64,000 bases of DNA from Paenibacillus phoenicis. GTDB lineage: Bacteria > Bacillota > Bacilli > Paenibacillales > Paenibacillaceae. Position numbers and translations under genes: made by a program. The stretch is from the NCBI RefSeq assembly GCF_034718895.1, contig NZ_JAYERP010000001.1, forward strand, positions 2,294,001-2,358,000, given 5' to 3'. Under the pieces are notes generated by a model that was not told where the DNA came from, did not search any database, and saw only the letters and a program-made list of their open reading frames with translations. Positions 17,141-25,687 of this stretch are shown here, in pieces (within the stretch, counting starts at the first letter, position 1; every line of letters starts with the position of its first letter).

Positions 17141-17175
17141 TGGAAACGTTTCAATAATTATTTTGGAAACGTTTC
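17141..17175. promoter_or_regulatory. Two autoregulatory LacI-type operators
   Basis: GGAAACGTTTC occurs at 17142-17152 and 17165-17175, with centres 23 bp apart, 45-80 bp upstream of the LacI gene. The core is the same as in the fructan operon promoter. Confidence 0.65.
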
Positions 17176-17206
17176 AAAATTGTAAAATTTAAGGTCTATC
17201 AAACCG

Positions 17207-17231
17207 AAAAAGCCGCTATTGCGGCTTTTTG
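17207..17231 (-). terminator. Terminator of the GntR/ABC-2 operon
   Basis: AAAAAGCCGC and GCGGCTTTTT form a perfect stem with a 4-nt loop about 60 bp past the GntR stop. Being nearly symmetric, it may act in both directions. Confidence 0.75.
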
Positions 17232-17288
17232 TTCGACAGTTATTGCTCAATAATGAGGGGGAAGCACGATATCCCAAGATCGGTAGGA

Positions 17289-17654
17289 TCAGTACACCTT
17301 CTTCAACAACTCAATCATCTCATCCAAGGTCAGACCAAAGGACTTGTAATAGGACACTTCGCTAGCCAACTGTTCCATCACCATTTCGTTGCGGATGCGC
17401 TGCATCTCTTCGGGGGAAAATTCAGCGACAAAACACCCTTTGCCGGTCACCGTATGGATCAAGCCGCGCCGCTCAAGTTCTTCCCACGCCTTCTTGACGG
17501 TGATGACACTCACCCGCAGCTCATGGGCGGCTTGCCGGATGGGCGGCAGGATATAGCCGCTCTCCAGCTCCCCTTTTAGAATTTGGGCGCTGATTTGCTC
17601 GAACAGTTGCTGATAGATCGGTTTCTCCGAAGTATTGGATATCGCGATGTTCAT
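17289..17654 (-). CDS. GntR-family regulator, YtrA type
   Basis: A 121-residue regulator with an N-terminal winged helix (PIYQQLFEQISAQILKGEL to GKGCFVAE) and a short C-terminal dimerisation helix, the YtrA layout. These repressors control ABC-2 operons induced by cell-envelope stress or antibiotics. The ATG, 6 nt after GGAG, overlaps the permease stop in an ATGA. It is the last gene of the operon it presumably controls; a strong inverted repeat overlaps the operon promoter. Confidence 0.85.
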   Translation of the reverse strand: MNIAISNTSEKPIYQQLFEQISAQILKGELESGYILPPIRQAAHELRVSVITVKKAWEELERRGLIHTVTGKGCFVAEFSPEEMQRIRNEMVMEQLASEVSYYKSFGLTLDEMIELLKKVY

Positions 17655-18307
17655 TGGATCTCCACTTGAAGGAATCGTTTGACCGCCATCCGGTAAGCCA
17701 CTGCGGTAAGCGCAATGAAAATCACGATTCCTGCGATCAGAATATAGGCTTGAACTGCCAAATGATTCGCTTCCGTCCCATAAAACATACGATTCATCCC
17801 CGAATTCGCGATCCCGATCCACTGGGTGATCCCTGCAAACAATGTAGCTGCTACAGTGGAGATCAGCAGTGCCATACCAAATTTATACGCCGTCTTGTAA
17901 TACATCGGAATAAAAATCAGGTTAAAGATCGCCAGCATCACCAAACAGAGACCAAAGAATCCTAAGTTCGGCGGGAAGAAGAAGTAGGTTATATCCGAAT
18001 AGAAGCGCTGACTGACCAGGCCAAAGATTAGGGCAATCACCACATGCGCTAATTCCAGTCCGGCGATCACGATAATCCGCGCTTTCACAATGTCCCGTTT
18101 CGTAACAGGCATCATCGAGGTAAACATCAAATCGTTTTGTGCTCTCAGTTGGTTAAACATATTGGGGATGGTGATCCAACAAAAATACAAAATCACTATG
18201 AAGTAAATCCAGCCAGGAACAAACATCAAAACGCCCATTAACACAGGCATGCTCAATAATAGAGGATGTACACCCAGTCGGATATCTTTTCGGATCAAAT
18301 TAATCAT
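17651..18307 (-). CDS. ABC-2 type transporter permease
   Basis: A 218-residue membrane protein with about six hydrophobic segments in the pattern of the ABC-2 transporter family (PF13346-like). It starts at ATG behind GGGGGG, 8 bp inside the end of the ATPase gene. It is the membrane partner of the preceding ATPase. Substrate unknown; related YtrA-controlled systems handle peptide antibiotics or cell-wall precursors, which is only a suggestion here. Confidence 0.8.
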   Translation of the reverse strand: MINLIRKDIRLGVHPLLLSMPVLMGVLMFVPGWIYFIVILYFCWITIPNMFNQLRAQNDLMFTSMMPVTKRDIVKARIIVIAGLELAHVVIALIFGLVSQRFYSDITYFFFPPNLGFFGLCLVMLAIFNLIFIPMYYKTAYKFGMALLISTVAATLFAGITQWIGIANSGMNRMFYGTEANHLAVQAYILIAGIVIFIALTAVAYRMAVKRFLQVEIQ

Positions 18308-19157
18308 GGTTCTGCCCCCCTTTTCTCGCATAGTAAATCATAATATCCTCTAAGCTTGGCGTGGCGGCTCGGATTCCCGAAGTCGGGTCAAAGTCATCCG
18401 CATGGATCAAGCCCGTAAAGCCAAACGAGTTCGTTTTGTAGGAAATCATCCGGTCCTTCACCTGTGCAAGCTGGCCCTCGGAACCGTTCACGAGGAGATA
18501 GGATTCTTTGAATTCATCCTTCTCCCCGCTCAGCACAATTTGCCCGTTTGAGATAAAGGTAATATAATCTGCGCACTTCTCCAAGTCGGAGGTAATATGG
18601 GTGGAGAACAGAATGCTCACCTCGCCATCAGCAATCAGCTCCTGAAAAAGATCCAGCAGGTCATCCCGTGAAGCCGGATCCAGCCCGCTGGTCGGCTCGT
18701 CGAGGATCAGCAGCTTGGCCCCATGGGACAAAGCAAGCGTCAGGCTGTATTTGACCTTCATGCCCGTTGACAGTTCGGCGATCTTTCTATTCTCATCCAA
18801 GTTAAATCTCTTCATGTAGGAGGAGTAGATTTGATCGTCCCAATTTTCATAAAACCTCTTAATGGTATCCGTCAACGTCTTAATCTTACTGCGCGTGTAA
18901 AAATCAATGCTCCCGAAAGCAAATCCTATCTCCTGCTTTAATTCCAGCTCATGTTCCGCCATGTTCTTGCCCAGAATGTAAACCTCACCGCTGTCGATCC
19001 GAGTCATATTTAAAATCGACTTGATCGTCGTCGTTTTCCCTGCACCGTTAACTCCGATAAAGCCCATGATGTATCCCTTCTCCAACTGGAAAGAAACATC
19101 CTTCAGCTCAAAGGCGGGGAATTTCTTATGAATATGTCGAACATCTAATGCCAGCAT
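18300..19157 (-). CDS. ABC transporter ATP-binding protein, YtrB-like
   Basis: A 285-residue ATPase. Walker A is GVNGAGKTTT, the signature LSTGMKVKYSL replaces the usual LSGGQ, and Walker B is LLILDEPTSGLD with the H-loop STH. The C-terminal 60 residues form a small extra domain seen in ABC-2 exporters. The start is ATG at 19157, a few nt after GAGGGGG. It is first in the operon; the palindrome just upstream overlaps the promoter. With the permease and GntR it probably forms an antibiotic or envelope-stress response unit. Confidence 0.87.
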   Translation of the reverse strand: MLALDVRHIHKKFPAFELKDVSFQLEKGYIMGFIGVNGAGKTTTIKSILNMTRIDSGEVYILGKNMAEHELELKQEIGFAFGSIDFYTRSKIKTLTDTIKRFYENWDDQIYSSYMKRFNLDENRKIAELSTGMKVKYSLTLALSHGAKLLILDEPTSGLDPASRDDLLDLFQELIADGEVSILFSTHITSDLEKCADYITFISNGQIVLSGEKDEFKESYLLVNGSEGQLAQVKDRMISYKTNSFGFTGLIHADDFDPTSGIRAATPSLEDIMIYYARKGGQNHD

Positions 19158-19177
19158 GGAATACCCCCTCTTTTTAA

Positions 19178-19202
19178 ATTGTGTATATCGTGTATACACA
19201 AT
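19178..19202. promoter_or_regulatory. GntR/YtrA-type operator
   Basis: ATTGTGTATA and TATACACAAT are perfect inverted repeats separated by 5 nt, located 21-45 bp upstream of the ATPase start. Size, symmetry and position fit a YtrA-type operator. Confidence 0.65.
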
Positions 19203-19249
19203 ATATCACGGATGGGAGGAGGCGTCAACCGAAGGCCGCCTTTCATATG

Positions 19250-19290
19250 TAAAAAAACACCCGCTCAACATTGCAGTTGACGGGTGTTCA
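19250..19290 (-). terminator. Terminator of the manganese catalase gene
   Basis: On the minus strand AACACCCGTCAAC pairs with GTTGAGCGGGTGTT, with one bulged base and a 6-nt loop, followed by a run of T. It lies about 25 bp past the catalase stop. Confidence 0.8.
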
Positions 19291-19313
19291 AAATCAGAGT
19301 ATTCGTACAAAAC

Positions 19314-20213
19314 TCAGAGCCCAGCGGCGCGTTGCAGCCGTTTCGCGATTTCCACCAAATCCTCTGGCGATATGCCGGGGGCGAATTCCTCCTGAATCGG
19401 CTCCAGTTCTGGAATTTCGCCGCTGTACCCCGGCAGTCCGGCAAATGCTTCCAGCCTGCCGCCGTCCGTCGGATGCTGGCCGCGCCAAATTTGGGCGATG
19501 CCGTGATAGTCATGATCGCTGAACGTATACAATCTGCGATGCTCACCAGCGGCTTCCCAAGGACGGGTCGCATCAAACTTCCGATTTTCAATTTTCGGGA
19601 TGGGCAGCATTTTGGTGACATCCACTCCGGTTGCGATCTCAAGCGCCTTCGCATACGCCAACACGTGCACGCCGCCGCGCACAAGAAGATAACCGATCAT
19701 TGCTCTGGCCGTCGGATGATCGGTCATTTCATAGACGCGGGCCTTATGCGTCCGTGCACCACACTCCAGGAAATAGTTATGCAGCAAGTCGAAGATCAAG
19801 TTGCCGCTGCTAACGACGTACGATCCGTTCCAAGGACGCCCCATTGAGTCATACGGCAGAGAGGTCTGAGCGGATTCAATATAGTGAGGGGAGAAACGAA
19901 GATCCTTCGTATTCCCTAACGGAGTGGAATCCGGATCCCCGGGACGAGTCGTACCTTCCAGCATTAAATTGATCGTATTCGACACCAGCTCAACGTGACC
20001 AAACTCCTCTGCCGTAATACTCGCGACGAGGTCGTAAAACGGCTTGAGCTTGCTTTTTCCCCGGAAATTAAAGGACTGAAACAAATAGTTATTTAGCGTC
20101 GACATTTCACCAAACCGTCCGCCTAACAGTTCCTGAACGACGCTGGCGCCATTCGGATCCGGGGCTTTCGGTCTGGGCAATTCAATGGCCAATCGGTTTA
20201 CGCGTTTAAACAT
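19314..20213 (-). CDS. Manganese (non-heme) catalase, 299 aa
   Basis: It breaks down hydrogen peroxide using a dimanganese centre in a four-helix bundle of ferritin-like type. Metal-ligand motifs are visible: E in VVQELLGGRFGEMSTLN, EEFGHVELV in the second pair, and ECGARTHKARVYEMTDHP with GGVHVLAYAKALE in the second half. Length and the C-terminal extension match YdbD-like bacterial enzymes. It begins with ATG after GGGGAGG, has its own terminator, and lies downstream of an OsmC gene; both suggest peroxide defence. Confidence 0.92.
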   Translation of the reverse strand: MFKRVNRLAIELPRPKAPDPNGASVVQELLGGRFGEMSTLNNYLFQSFNFRGKSKLKPFYDLVASITAEEFGHVELVSNTINLMLEGTTRPGDPDSTPLGNTKDLRFSPHYIESAQTSLPYDSMGRPWNGSYVVSSGNLIFDLLHNYFLECGARTHKARVYEMTDHPTARAMIGYLLVRGGVHVLAYAKALEIATGVDVTKMLPIPKIENRKFDATRPWEAAGEHRRLYTFSDHDYHGIAQIWRGQHPTDGGRLEAFAGLPGYSGEIPELEPIQEEFAPGISPEDLVEIAKRLQRAAGL

Positions 20214-20324
20214 GCATGTACCTCCCCATAAGTCTCAATTACTAAAAGCCTACGGGGGATAGCTCGGATATTATGCCGGACGGGTATTGATCGTCCGAAG
20301 CTTTGGTGTGGAAGTGCCTTTTGT

Positions 20325-20753
20325 TTATGGCTGGAAAACCTCTTGACCGTTGAGAATCAGTCTGTAGCTGATGTCGGCCTTCAGCGAGTCCGATACAGCA
20401 CAATATTTCTCTTTGCCCATTTGAATAGCTTTCCAAATTTGATAATCTGGAATGTCTCCTTCAACGCGGAAGATCAGCTCAATGGCGGTAAAGCCGGACG
20501 GATTCTGCTCTTTCCGGGTACCGTCCGCTTCGATCTCTAGTGAAGTGATCTTCTCAAGGAATGAATTCAGAATCATGGTGATGTCAATGCCGATACATCC
20601 GGCCAGTCCGGCCAGCAAAAGCTCCATGGGTGTTGCACCTGTGCCGTCGCCGCCGTATTTTGGCGTAGCGTCCATTCTTACCGGATAACCGGAATCCCCG
20701 ACTGATGTAAACAAACGTTTTCCATTCCAGGTTGTCATAACCTTCATCATCAT
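20325..20753 (-). CDS. OsmC-family protein
   Basis: A 142-residue cytoplasmic protein of the OsmC/Ohr family. The first redox Cys is in LLAGLAGCIGIDI and the second in MGKEKYCAVSDSL, so thiol-dependent peroxide reduction is possible. The arrangement is closest to the YhfA-type subgroup rather than classic Ohr. Three consecutive ATGs follow AAGTAGG; the first is used here. It lies between the Mn catalase and the amino-acid transporter genes, all on the minus strand. Confidence 0.85.
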   Translation of the reverse strand: MMMKVMTTWNGKRLFTSVGDSGYPVRMDATPKYGGDGTGATPMELLLAGLAGCIGIDITMILNSFLEKITSLEIEADGTRKEQNPSGFTAIELIFRVEGDIPDYQIWKAIQMGKEKYCAVSDSLKADISYRLILNGQEVFQP

Positions 20754-20769
20754 TACCTACTTTCTGTTG

Positions 20770-21516
20770 TTAATGCTCCTGAAGTTGATTGATAAACTTA
20801 CGAGCTCTTTCGGACTCCGTATTCTGAAAAAAAACTTCCGGTTCCTGCGATTCCACAATTACACCGCCATCCATAAACACGATCCGATTGGCGACCTGAC
20901 GGGCAAATTTCATTTCATGAGTGACGATGACCATCGTCATCCCATCCCGGGCCAGCTGGCGCATAACTTCCAGCACCTCTCCGACAAGCTCGGGATCAAG
21001 AGCTGAAGTAGGCTCGTCAAACAGCATGATCGCCGGCTCCATGGCTAATGCTCGGGCAATTGCCACCCGCTGCTGCTGGCCGCCGGACAGCCTCGAGGGA
21101 TATTCATCCTTCTTCGCCAACAGTCCAACCCGATCCAGCAGTCGTTCGCCGATCTGTACGGCTTCTTCTTTTTTCATTTTCTTCACAGATAACAGCGATT
21201 CGATCACGTTGCCAAGCGCTGTCTTGTGCGGATATAAGTTAAACTGCTGAAAGACCATTCCCGTATGACGACGAATTTCACGGAAGGCGGCCTGTTTCTT
21301 CTTAGACGGCATGGATGCGTCCACTCGAACACCATTCACCTCAAGCGATCCGCCGTCCAGCTCCTCAAGGCCGTTCAGACATCTCAGCAGGGTGCTTTTG
21401 CCGGAACCACTTGGTCCGAGCAGCACAACGATTTCTTTGGGAGCTACATGCAGATCAATGCTTTTCAACACCTCTGCTCCGTTAAAAGACTTGGACAATC
21501 CTGTCGTTTGAATCAT
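20770..21516 (-). CDS. Polar amino-acid ABC transporter ATPase, GlnQ/TcyC-like
   Basis: A 248-residue ATPase: Walker A GPSGSGKST, Q-loop VFQQFNLYPHKT, signature LSGGQQQR, Walker B IMLFDEPTSALD and the H-loop THEM. These are all canonical for the PAAT family. It is the third gene of a binding protein-permease-ATPase operon. The substrate class is polar amino acids; cystine is possible by resemblance to TcyC/TcyN but is not proven. Confidence 0.9.
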   Translation of the reverse strand: MIQTTGLSKSFNGAEVLKSIDLHVAPKEIVVLLGPSGSGKSTLLRCLNGLEELDGGSLEVNGVRVDASMPSKKKQAAFREIRRHTGMVFQQFNLYPHKTALGNVIESLLSVKKMKKEEAVQIGERLLDRVGLLAKKDEYPSRLSGGQQQRVAIARALAMEPAIMLFDEPTSALDPELVGEVLEVMRQLARDGMTMVIVTHEMKFARQVANRIVFMDGGVIVESQEPEVFFQNTESERARKFINQLQEH

Positions 21517-21535
21517 ATTTGCTCCACCTCATGCC

Positions 21536-22180
21536 TCAATATACTTTGGACAACTGCTTCTCCACCGCATTCAGAATGGCCGAAAACACAGTGCTCATGA
21601 TCCAATACATGGCGGCGATCCCAACGAAAAAAGGCATATAGACATAATATTGAGCGATCAGCAGCTGCGCTGAACGCAGCAACTCGGTGACCGTAATGGC
21701 CGACACCAGCGCCGTCTCTTTAAGCATTCCGATAAAAGTATTACCCATAGGCGCAATGGCCACCCGAGCTGCTTGCGGCAGAATGATTCTTCTCATCGTC
21801 ATCCAGCCCGTCATGCCCGTCGCATAAGCGGCTTCCGTCTGGCCCTTCGGAATTGACTGAATCGCCCCTCTGAACGTTTCAGACAGATAGGCGCCCACGT
21901 TGATGCTCAATGCCACATAAGCGGCTGTCAGCGGACCCAGCGTAATTCCGTAATCTACAACCCCGTAATAAACGATAAAAATTTGGACAAGAAGCGGCGT
22001 ACCTCGAATAACCGACACATATACGCGGGCAATTCCGCGAACCAGCCAATTCCCTTTTAGTCGCGCAATCGCAACCACCAAACCGATGATCAGTCCGAAA
22101 AACATGGATACAACCGTAACAAGCAGCGTGTAATAAGCACCTTTCAGCAAGAAAGGAAGGTTATCCCATACCAGATTCAT
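21536..22180 (-). CDS. Polar amino-acid ABC transporter permease
   Basis: A 214-residue membrane protein of the HisM/GlnP family with about five membrane segments. The N-terminal LLKGAYYTLLVTVVSMFFGL and the coupling motif QTEAAYATGMTGWMTMRRII are typical. The start ATG is preceded by AAAGGGG. It pairs with the adjacent ATPase and binding protein. Confidence 0.9.
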   Translation of the reverse strand: MNLVWDNLPFLLKGAYYTLLVTVVSMFFGLIIGLVVAIARLKGNWLVRGIARVYVSVIRGTPLLVQIFIVYYGVVDYGITLGPLTAAYVALSINVGAYLSETFRGAIQSIPKGQTEAAYATGMTGWMTMRRIILPQAARVAIAPMGNTFIGMLKETALVSAITVTELLRSAQLLIAQYYVYMPFFVGIAAMYWIMSTVFSAILNAVEKQLSKVY

Positions 22181-22272
22181 TGTCGTTTGAATCCCCTTTT
22201 GATTCCATGGTTAAAGCGAGAAGGCCATGAAAAAATACGAATTCTTCAAGGCCTTATCCTTTTCACGATTCT

Positions 22273-23163
22273 TTATTCTGCCGGCGGCTCTTCGCCAAAC
22301 CATTTTTGGAAGATAGTGTTATAGGTGCCATCCGCTTTCATATCGGTCAAAGCCTGATCCAGAGCGGCCAGGAATTCCGGGTTATTTTTGCGGATCGCGA
22401 TACCCGCTTGGTCGGATTTGATCGCATCGCCCACCGCTTTAATTTTATAGCCGTTTTTGTCGACAATGGGTTTCAAGGCGTACAAGTTATTGATGGTGGC
22501 ATCGATCCGTCCCGCATTCAAATCCTGCAGGGAAGTAATCACATCGTCATAGGTTTTGATCTCGAAGTTGCCAACCTGCGGCAGCACGTCATTCCGGAGA
22601 TAGGATTCATCGTTTGTGCCGAGTCCCACGCCGATATTTTTCCCTTTAAAGTCTTCCAGCTTCGTGATCGAGTCATTATCCTCTTTTACGATGATTTTAA
22701 CTTCGTTCGTAATATACGGCTGGGTAAAATCAATTTGCTGCTTGCGTTCGTCAGTAATCGTAACCTGGCTGATAATGGCATCGATTTTTCCAGCCTGCAG
22801 ACTAGGAATCAGTCCAGAGAATTCCTGCGGAGCAAACTCGACTTTAACGCCGAGCCGTTTGGCTACTTCTTTCGCAACGTCAGCATCAAAACCATCGATT
22901 TCCTTGTTTTCATTCAGGAAATTGTAAGGAGCGTAAGTCCCCATAAGCCCTACCTTTATCACACCTGCTGTTTTAATTTCGTTCAATAAATCACTTCCGG
23001 TATTTGCGGAGCTTCCTCCGTTCGCCGCATTGTTGGAAGGAGCCGAGCTTGGCGCGTTATTGCCGTTATTGTTAGAACCGCAGCCAGTCAATGCCAGAAC
23101 TACGAGCAATACGGCGGATAATGTTAGAAACAGCATATTTCTGGATTTCTTACTTTTCAGCAT
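22273..23163 (-). CDS. Amino-acid-binding lipoprotein of a PAAT transporter
   Basis: A 296-residue lipoprotein with the lipobox LTGC near residue 28 and an Asn/Ser/Ala-rich linker. The solute-binding domain runs from about residue 60; AGVIKVGLMGTYAPYNF and EIDGFDADVAKEVAKRLG are SBP_bac_3 signatures. It is the receptor of the adjacent amino-acid transporter. The start ATG follows AAGGAGAG. A TetR gene lies 78 bp upstream on the same strand. Confidence 0.9.
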   Translation of the reverse strand: MLKSKKSRNMLFLTLSAVLLVVLALTGCGSNNNGNNAPSSAPSNNAANGGSSANTGSDLLNEIKTAGVIKVGLMGTYAPYNFLNENKEIDGFDADVAKEVAKRLGVKVEFAPQEFSGLIPSLQAGKIDAIISQVTITDERKQQIDFTQPYITNEVKIIVKEDNDSITKLEDFKGKNIGVGLGTNDESYLRNDVLPQVGNFEIKTYDDVITSLQDLNAGRIDATINNLYALKPIVDKNGYKIKAVGDAIKSDQAGIAIRKNNPEFLAALDQALTDMKADGTYNTIFQKWFGEEPPAE

Positions 23164-23240
23164 GGATGTTCTCTCCTTTTTATTTATTGGGTAGCAGAAT
23201 GGGTAAAATTCCGAAACGGCAGATCATTATCCAATCAAAG

Positions 23241-23891
23241 CTAAACACCAAGCAAACCAAAAAATTCGAATCTGGCCGTCTCCGCGGCAAGCTGCTGAGC
23301 CGTTTTGGATTCGATCCCGCTGCCTGGCGGCGCGAACCCGAGCAACCAACGTGAAATGACGCCTTCGATCAAGCTCATAATCATCGTGGCACGGAATTCA
23401 GCATCGATGGAAGCCGGGAGCATGCCTAACTCAATCGCCCTGCGAATGTTAAGAAGAAAAGAGTTCTCCATAGCTGCTCTCGTTTCCCGGATCGCATGGC
23501 GAATCGTTTCAACCCCTTCACCTCTGCCGAAAATAAGCTCTATTAAATACCGGTTGGATTCGGCAAACCGAAACAGACTTTCCAGCAGAGCTTCGGAGGC
23601 ATGTACCATGTCCTGCACCGATCCTGCTTCCCGTCGGTATCCATGACGGATGACGTCAAGCAATTTTTCCCGGCCTTCCTTCACAATTTCCAGCGCAATC
23701 GCTTCTTTGCTTTTGAAGTACCAGTAGAACGTCCCTTGAGCCACACCCGCCTCAGCGACAATATCGGAAATTTTTGTTGCATGATAGCCATCCTTGGCAA
23801 ATCGCTTCATGGCAATTTGCAGAATATGCTCTCTGCGATCACTGTTGATTTGGGCTTCTTTCTCTCCGCTCAATCTGTTCCCACCCCACAT
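23241..23891 (-). CDS. TetR-family transcriptional regulator
   Basis: The N-terminal helix-turn-helix is clear (HILQIAMKRFAKDGYHATKISDI, then GVAQGTFYWYFKSKEAI), followed by an all-helical ligand domain, 216 residues in total. The ATG at 23891 has no good Shine-Dalgarno; a TTG at 23873 behind GGGGTGGG would give a 210-residue protein and may be the real start. A TGACTAGTCA palindrome lies directly at the upstream edge. It precedes the amino-acid transporter genes and could be cotranscribed with them. Confidence 0.85.
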   Translation of the reverse strand: MWGGNRLSGEKEAQINSDRREHILQIAMKRFAKDGYHATKISDIVAEAGVAQGTFYWYFKSKEAIALEIVKEGREKLLDVIRHGYRREAGSVQDMVHASEALLESLFRFAESNRYLIELIFGRGEGVETIRHAIRETRAAMENSFLLNIRRAIELGMLPASIDAEFRATMIMSLIEGVISRWLLGFAPPGSGIESKTAQQLAAETARFEFFGLLGV

Positions 23892-23894
23892 GAT

Positions 23895-23908
23895 TGACTA
23901 GTCAGTCA
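23895..23908. promoter_or_regulatory. Candidate TetR-type operator
   Basis: The palindrome TGACTAGTCA at 23895-23904 is followed by a further GTCAGT. Sites of this kind are typical for TetR/AcrR repressors, and this one abuts the start of the TetR gene, suggesting autoregulation. Confidence 0.5.
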
Positions 23909-24000
23909 GTTTGTAATTAAATCCTATAGGATTTATATGATATTGTCAACCCATGAATGAATTACGCAAAATCATGACCCATTCAAATCGCTATGGAAAC

Positions 24001-24045
24001 AAAAAAAGCGAGTTCTGCGCAGCAACGCAAACCCGCTTTTTATAT
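24001..24045 (-). terminator. Terminator of sigK
   Basis: On the minus strand AAAAAGCGGGTTTGCG pairs with CGCAGAACTCGCTTTTTTT with a small internal loop. It ends in a run of T, about 25 bp past the sigK stop. Confidence 0.75.
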
Positions 24046-24070
24046 CATCATATTTCAATCAACCGCAACA

Positions 24071-24769
24071 TTATTTCTTCTTATAAAACTCATGATACAG
24101 CTTCATGAGCGCTCGCTTCTCAATTCGTGACACATAGCTGCGGCTGATGCCGAGCTCCTTGGCGATTTCGCGCTGGGTCCGTTCTTCTCCCCCATGCTCC
24201 AGCCCGAAACGCCCTTTGATGACTTCCTGCTCCCGCGCGTCCAGGATGTCCAGGTTGCGGTAAATTTTGCTCTTTTCCATTTTGAGCTGCACCCGGTCCA
24301 CCACATCATCCGCTTCCGTCCCCAAAATATCAATGAGGGTGATTTCATTTCCTTCCTTGTCGGTTCCGATTGGATCATGCAAAGAGACGTCCTTGCGTGT
24401 TTTCTTGAGCGAACGTAAATGCATCAGGATTTCGTTCTCGATACAACGGGCCGCAAAGGTCGCAAGCTTCGTCCCTTTATTCGGTCGGAAGCTCTCGATC
24501 GCCTTGATTAGACCAATCGTGCCGATGGAGATGAGGTCCTCGAGATCCTCGCCGGTGTTATCGAATTTCTTGACGATATGCGCCACCAGCCGCAGGTTAT
24601 GCTCGATCAGGATATTGCGGGACACCGCGTCCCCTTCCGCCATGCGCTGCAGATGCTTCGCTTCCTCTTCCTCGGTCAGGGGCTGCGGAAACGCATTATT
24701 TTTGACATACGATACGAGCAAAGTCAGCTGTTTAATGAATAAAGCAATTGCGGTAAACAATCCGGGCAA
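24071..24769 (-). CDS. sigK: RNA polymerase sigma factor SigK (mother-cell, late sporulation)
   Basis: It directs late mother-cell transcription during sporulation. The sequence carries the pro-sequence followed by [14 protein letters not shown], region 2 ([19 protein letters not shown]), [19 protein letters not shown], and region 4 with [20 protein letters not shown], all as in Bacillus SigK. The start chosen is TTG, 7 nt after GGGAGG, giving 232 residues and the usual hydrophobic pro-sequence; the ATG at 24820 adds an atypical 17-residue extension. The gene is continuous, not split by a skin-like element. Processing by SpoIVFB is expected. Confidence 0.92.
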   Translation of the reverse strand: MPGLFTAIALFIKQLTLLVSYVKNNAFPQPLTEEEEAKHLQRMAEGDAVSRNILIEHNLRLVAHIVKKFDNTGEDLEDLISIGTIGLIKAIESFRPNKGTKLATFAARCIENEILMHLRSLKKTRKDVSLHDPIGTDKEGNEITLIDILGTEADDVVDRVQLKMEKSKIYRNLDILDAREQEVIKGRFGLEHGGEERTQREIAKELGISRSYVSRIEKRALMKLYHEFYKKK

Positions 24770-24892
24770 AGATGACACCTCCCGCAGAATCACATCACGA
24801 TGAATACAACCTCGCTTCATTTTGGGTCAATTCATTGTATGTGGGCGGAGGCCTATCCGTGCCTGTACGGAGGAAAAGAAATCCCTCTGAAG

Positions 24893-24997
24893 ATGAAAAA
24901 CACCAGTTGCGCTGTACCAGGACCAGCCTTAGAAAAGAGTGGTTTCTATTACACGCTGTCAATTATCGGTGGAAAATATAAAATGACCATCATGTAG
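24893..24997 (+). pseudogene. HxlR-family regulator, N-terminal fragment
   Basis: The frame starts at ATG and gives MKNTSC, then ALEKSGFYYTLSIIGGKYKM, which is the characteristic N-terminus of HxlR-type regulators. It ends in TAG after about 34 codons, before the winged helix. Only this piece remains. The following DNA up to 25050 does not continue the family. Confidence 0.55.
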
Positions 24998-25058
24998 CTT
25001 ATCTCCCCCGTTCCTGCCATATGCCCAGCCTTGTGTCAGCACTTCATCAAGCCAAGTT

Positions 25059-25435
25059 TTGAGAATGGACGGACTTCGTGTTCTCCAGGAGCTACGGGAA
25101 AACGACATCATGAACCCCATCATTTTGCTCACGGCGAGAGGAGAAACCGAGGACAAAATTCATGGTCTCGATTGCGGAGCCGATGATTATTTGTCCAAGC
25201 CGTTCCAAACGGATGAACTGCTAGCCTGTTTGCGAGCGCTTGGCCGCCGAGGAACGATATTGCATAAGGATGGACTTTTGACATGCGGCGACTTAAGCCT
25301 TGATCCGCTCGCTCATACGCTCCGATGCGGTTCTGACGAAGTCCAACTTCCTCCTAAGGAATCACAGATGTTGGAGCTGCTCATGTGCAGGAAGAACCTG
25401 GTCACATCGAAAGACATGCTGATCGAAAACTTGCT
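25059..25435 (+). pseudogene. OmpR-family response regulator, internal fragment
   Basis: The frame gives MDGLRVLQELRE, PIILLTARGETEDKIHGLDC, GADDYLSKPFQTDELLACLR and the start of a winged helix (LPPKESQMLELLMCRKNLVT). The first 50 residues with the acidic pocket and phosphoacceptor Asp are missing. Homology stops near MLIENLL, in the middle of the effector domain. The open frame continues to 25538 with unrelated sequence. No partner kinase is nearby. Confidence 0.75.
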
Positions 25436-25569
25436 CCGGAGTCAATATTCCTGCCAATTCGAGTATGTCATCGATGGAGTAATCATCCTCGACTTCAATC
25501 GTTTGGTTGTCCAAATTGATTTGCGAAGCAGCCTTTAAATCTGTCCAATTTATCCGCATTCGTTGTCAT
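25436..25569 (-). pseudogene. Possible N-terminal fragment of an unidentified small protein
   Basis: On the minus strand an ATG at 25569 begins MTTNADKLDRFK. After a one-base frame change the sequence continues AASQINLDNQTIEVEDDYS and IDDILELAGI, which looks coding. It then runs into the antisense of the response-regulator fragment near 25435. The composite structure suggests a deletion junction. No family is recognised. Confidence 0.3.
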
Positions 25570-25687
25570 AAGATCACCTGATTCTATTTTTTCATCAAAA
25601 CTTGTTCAGATCAAATTCAATAAATATGCATTATTTTCCTCCATTAGCAAACACTACATCACAACTCGGTAAAGGAGGCATAAGTTT

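Noticed and set aside
24770..24820. ATG at 24820 as start of SigK
   Set aside because: It adds 17 residues unlike the family, whereas the TTG at 24769 has GGAGG at proper distance and gives the normal pro-sequence.
24959..25156. 65-codon minus-strand frame in the scar region
   Set aside because: Its first half is the antisense of the response-regulator fragment; the rest gives no recognisable family.
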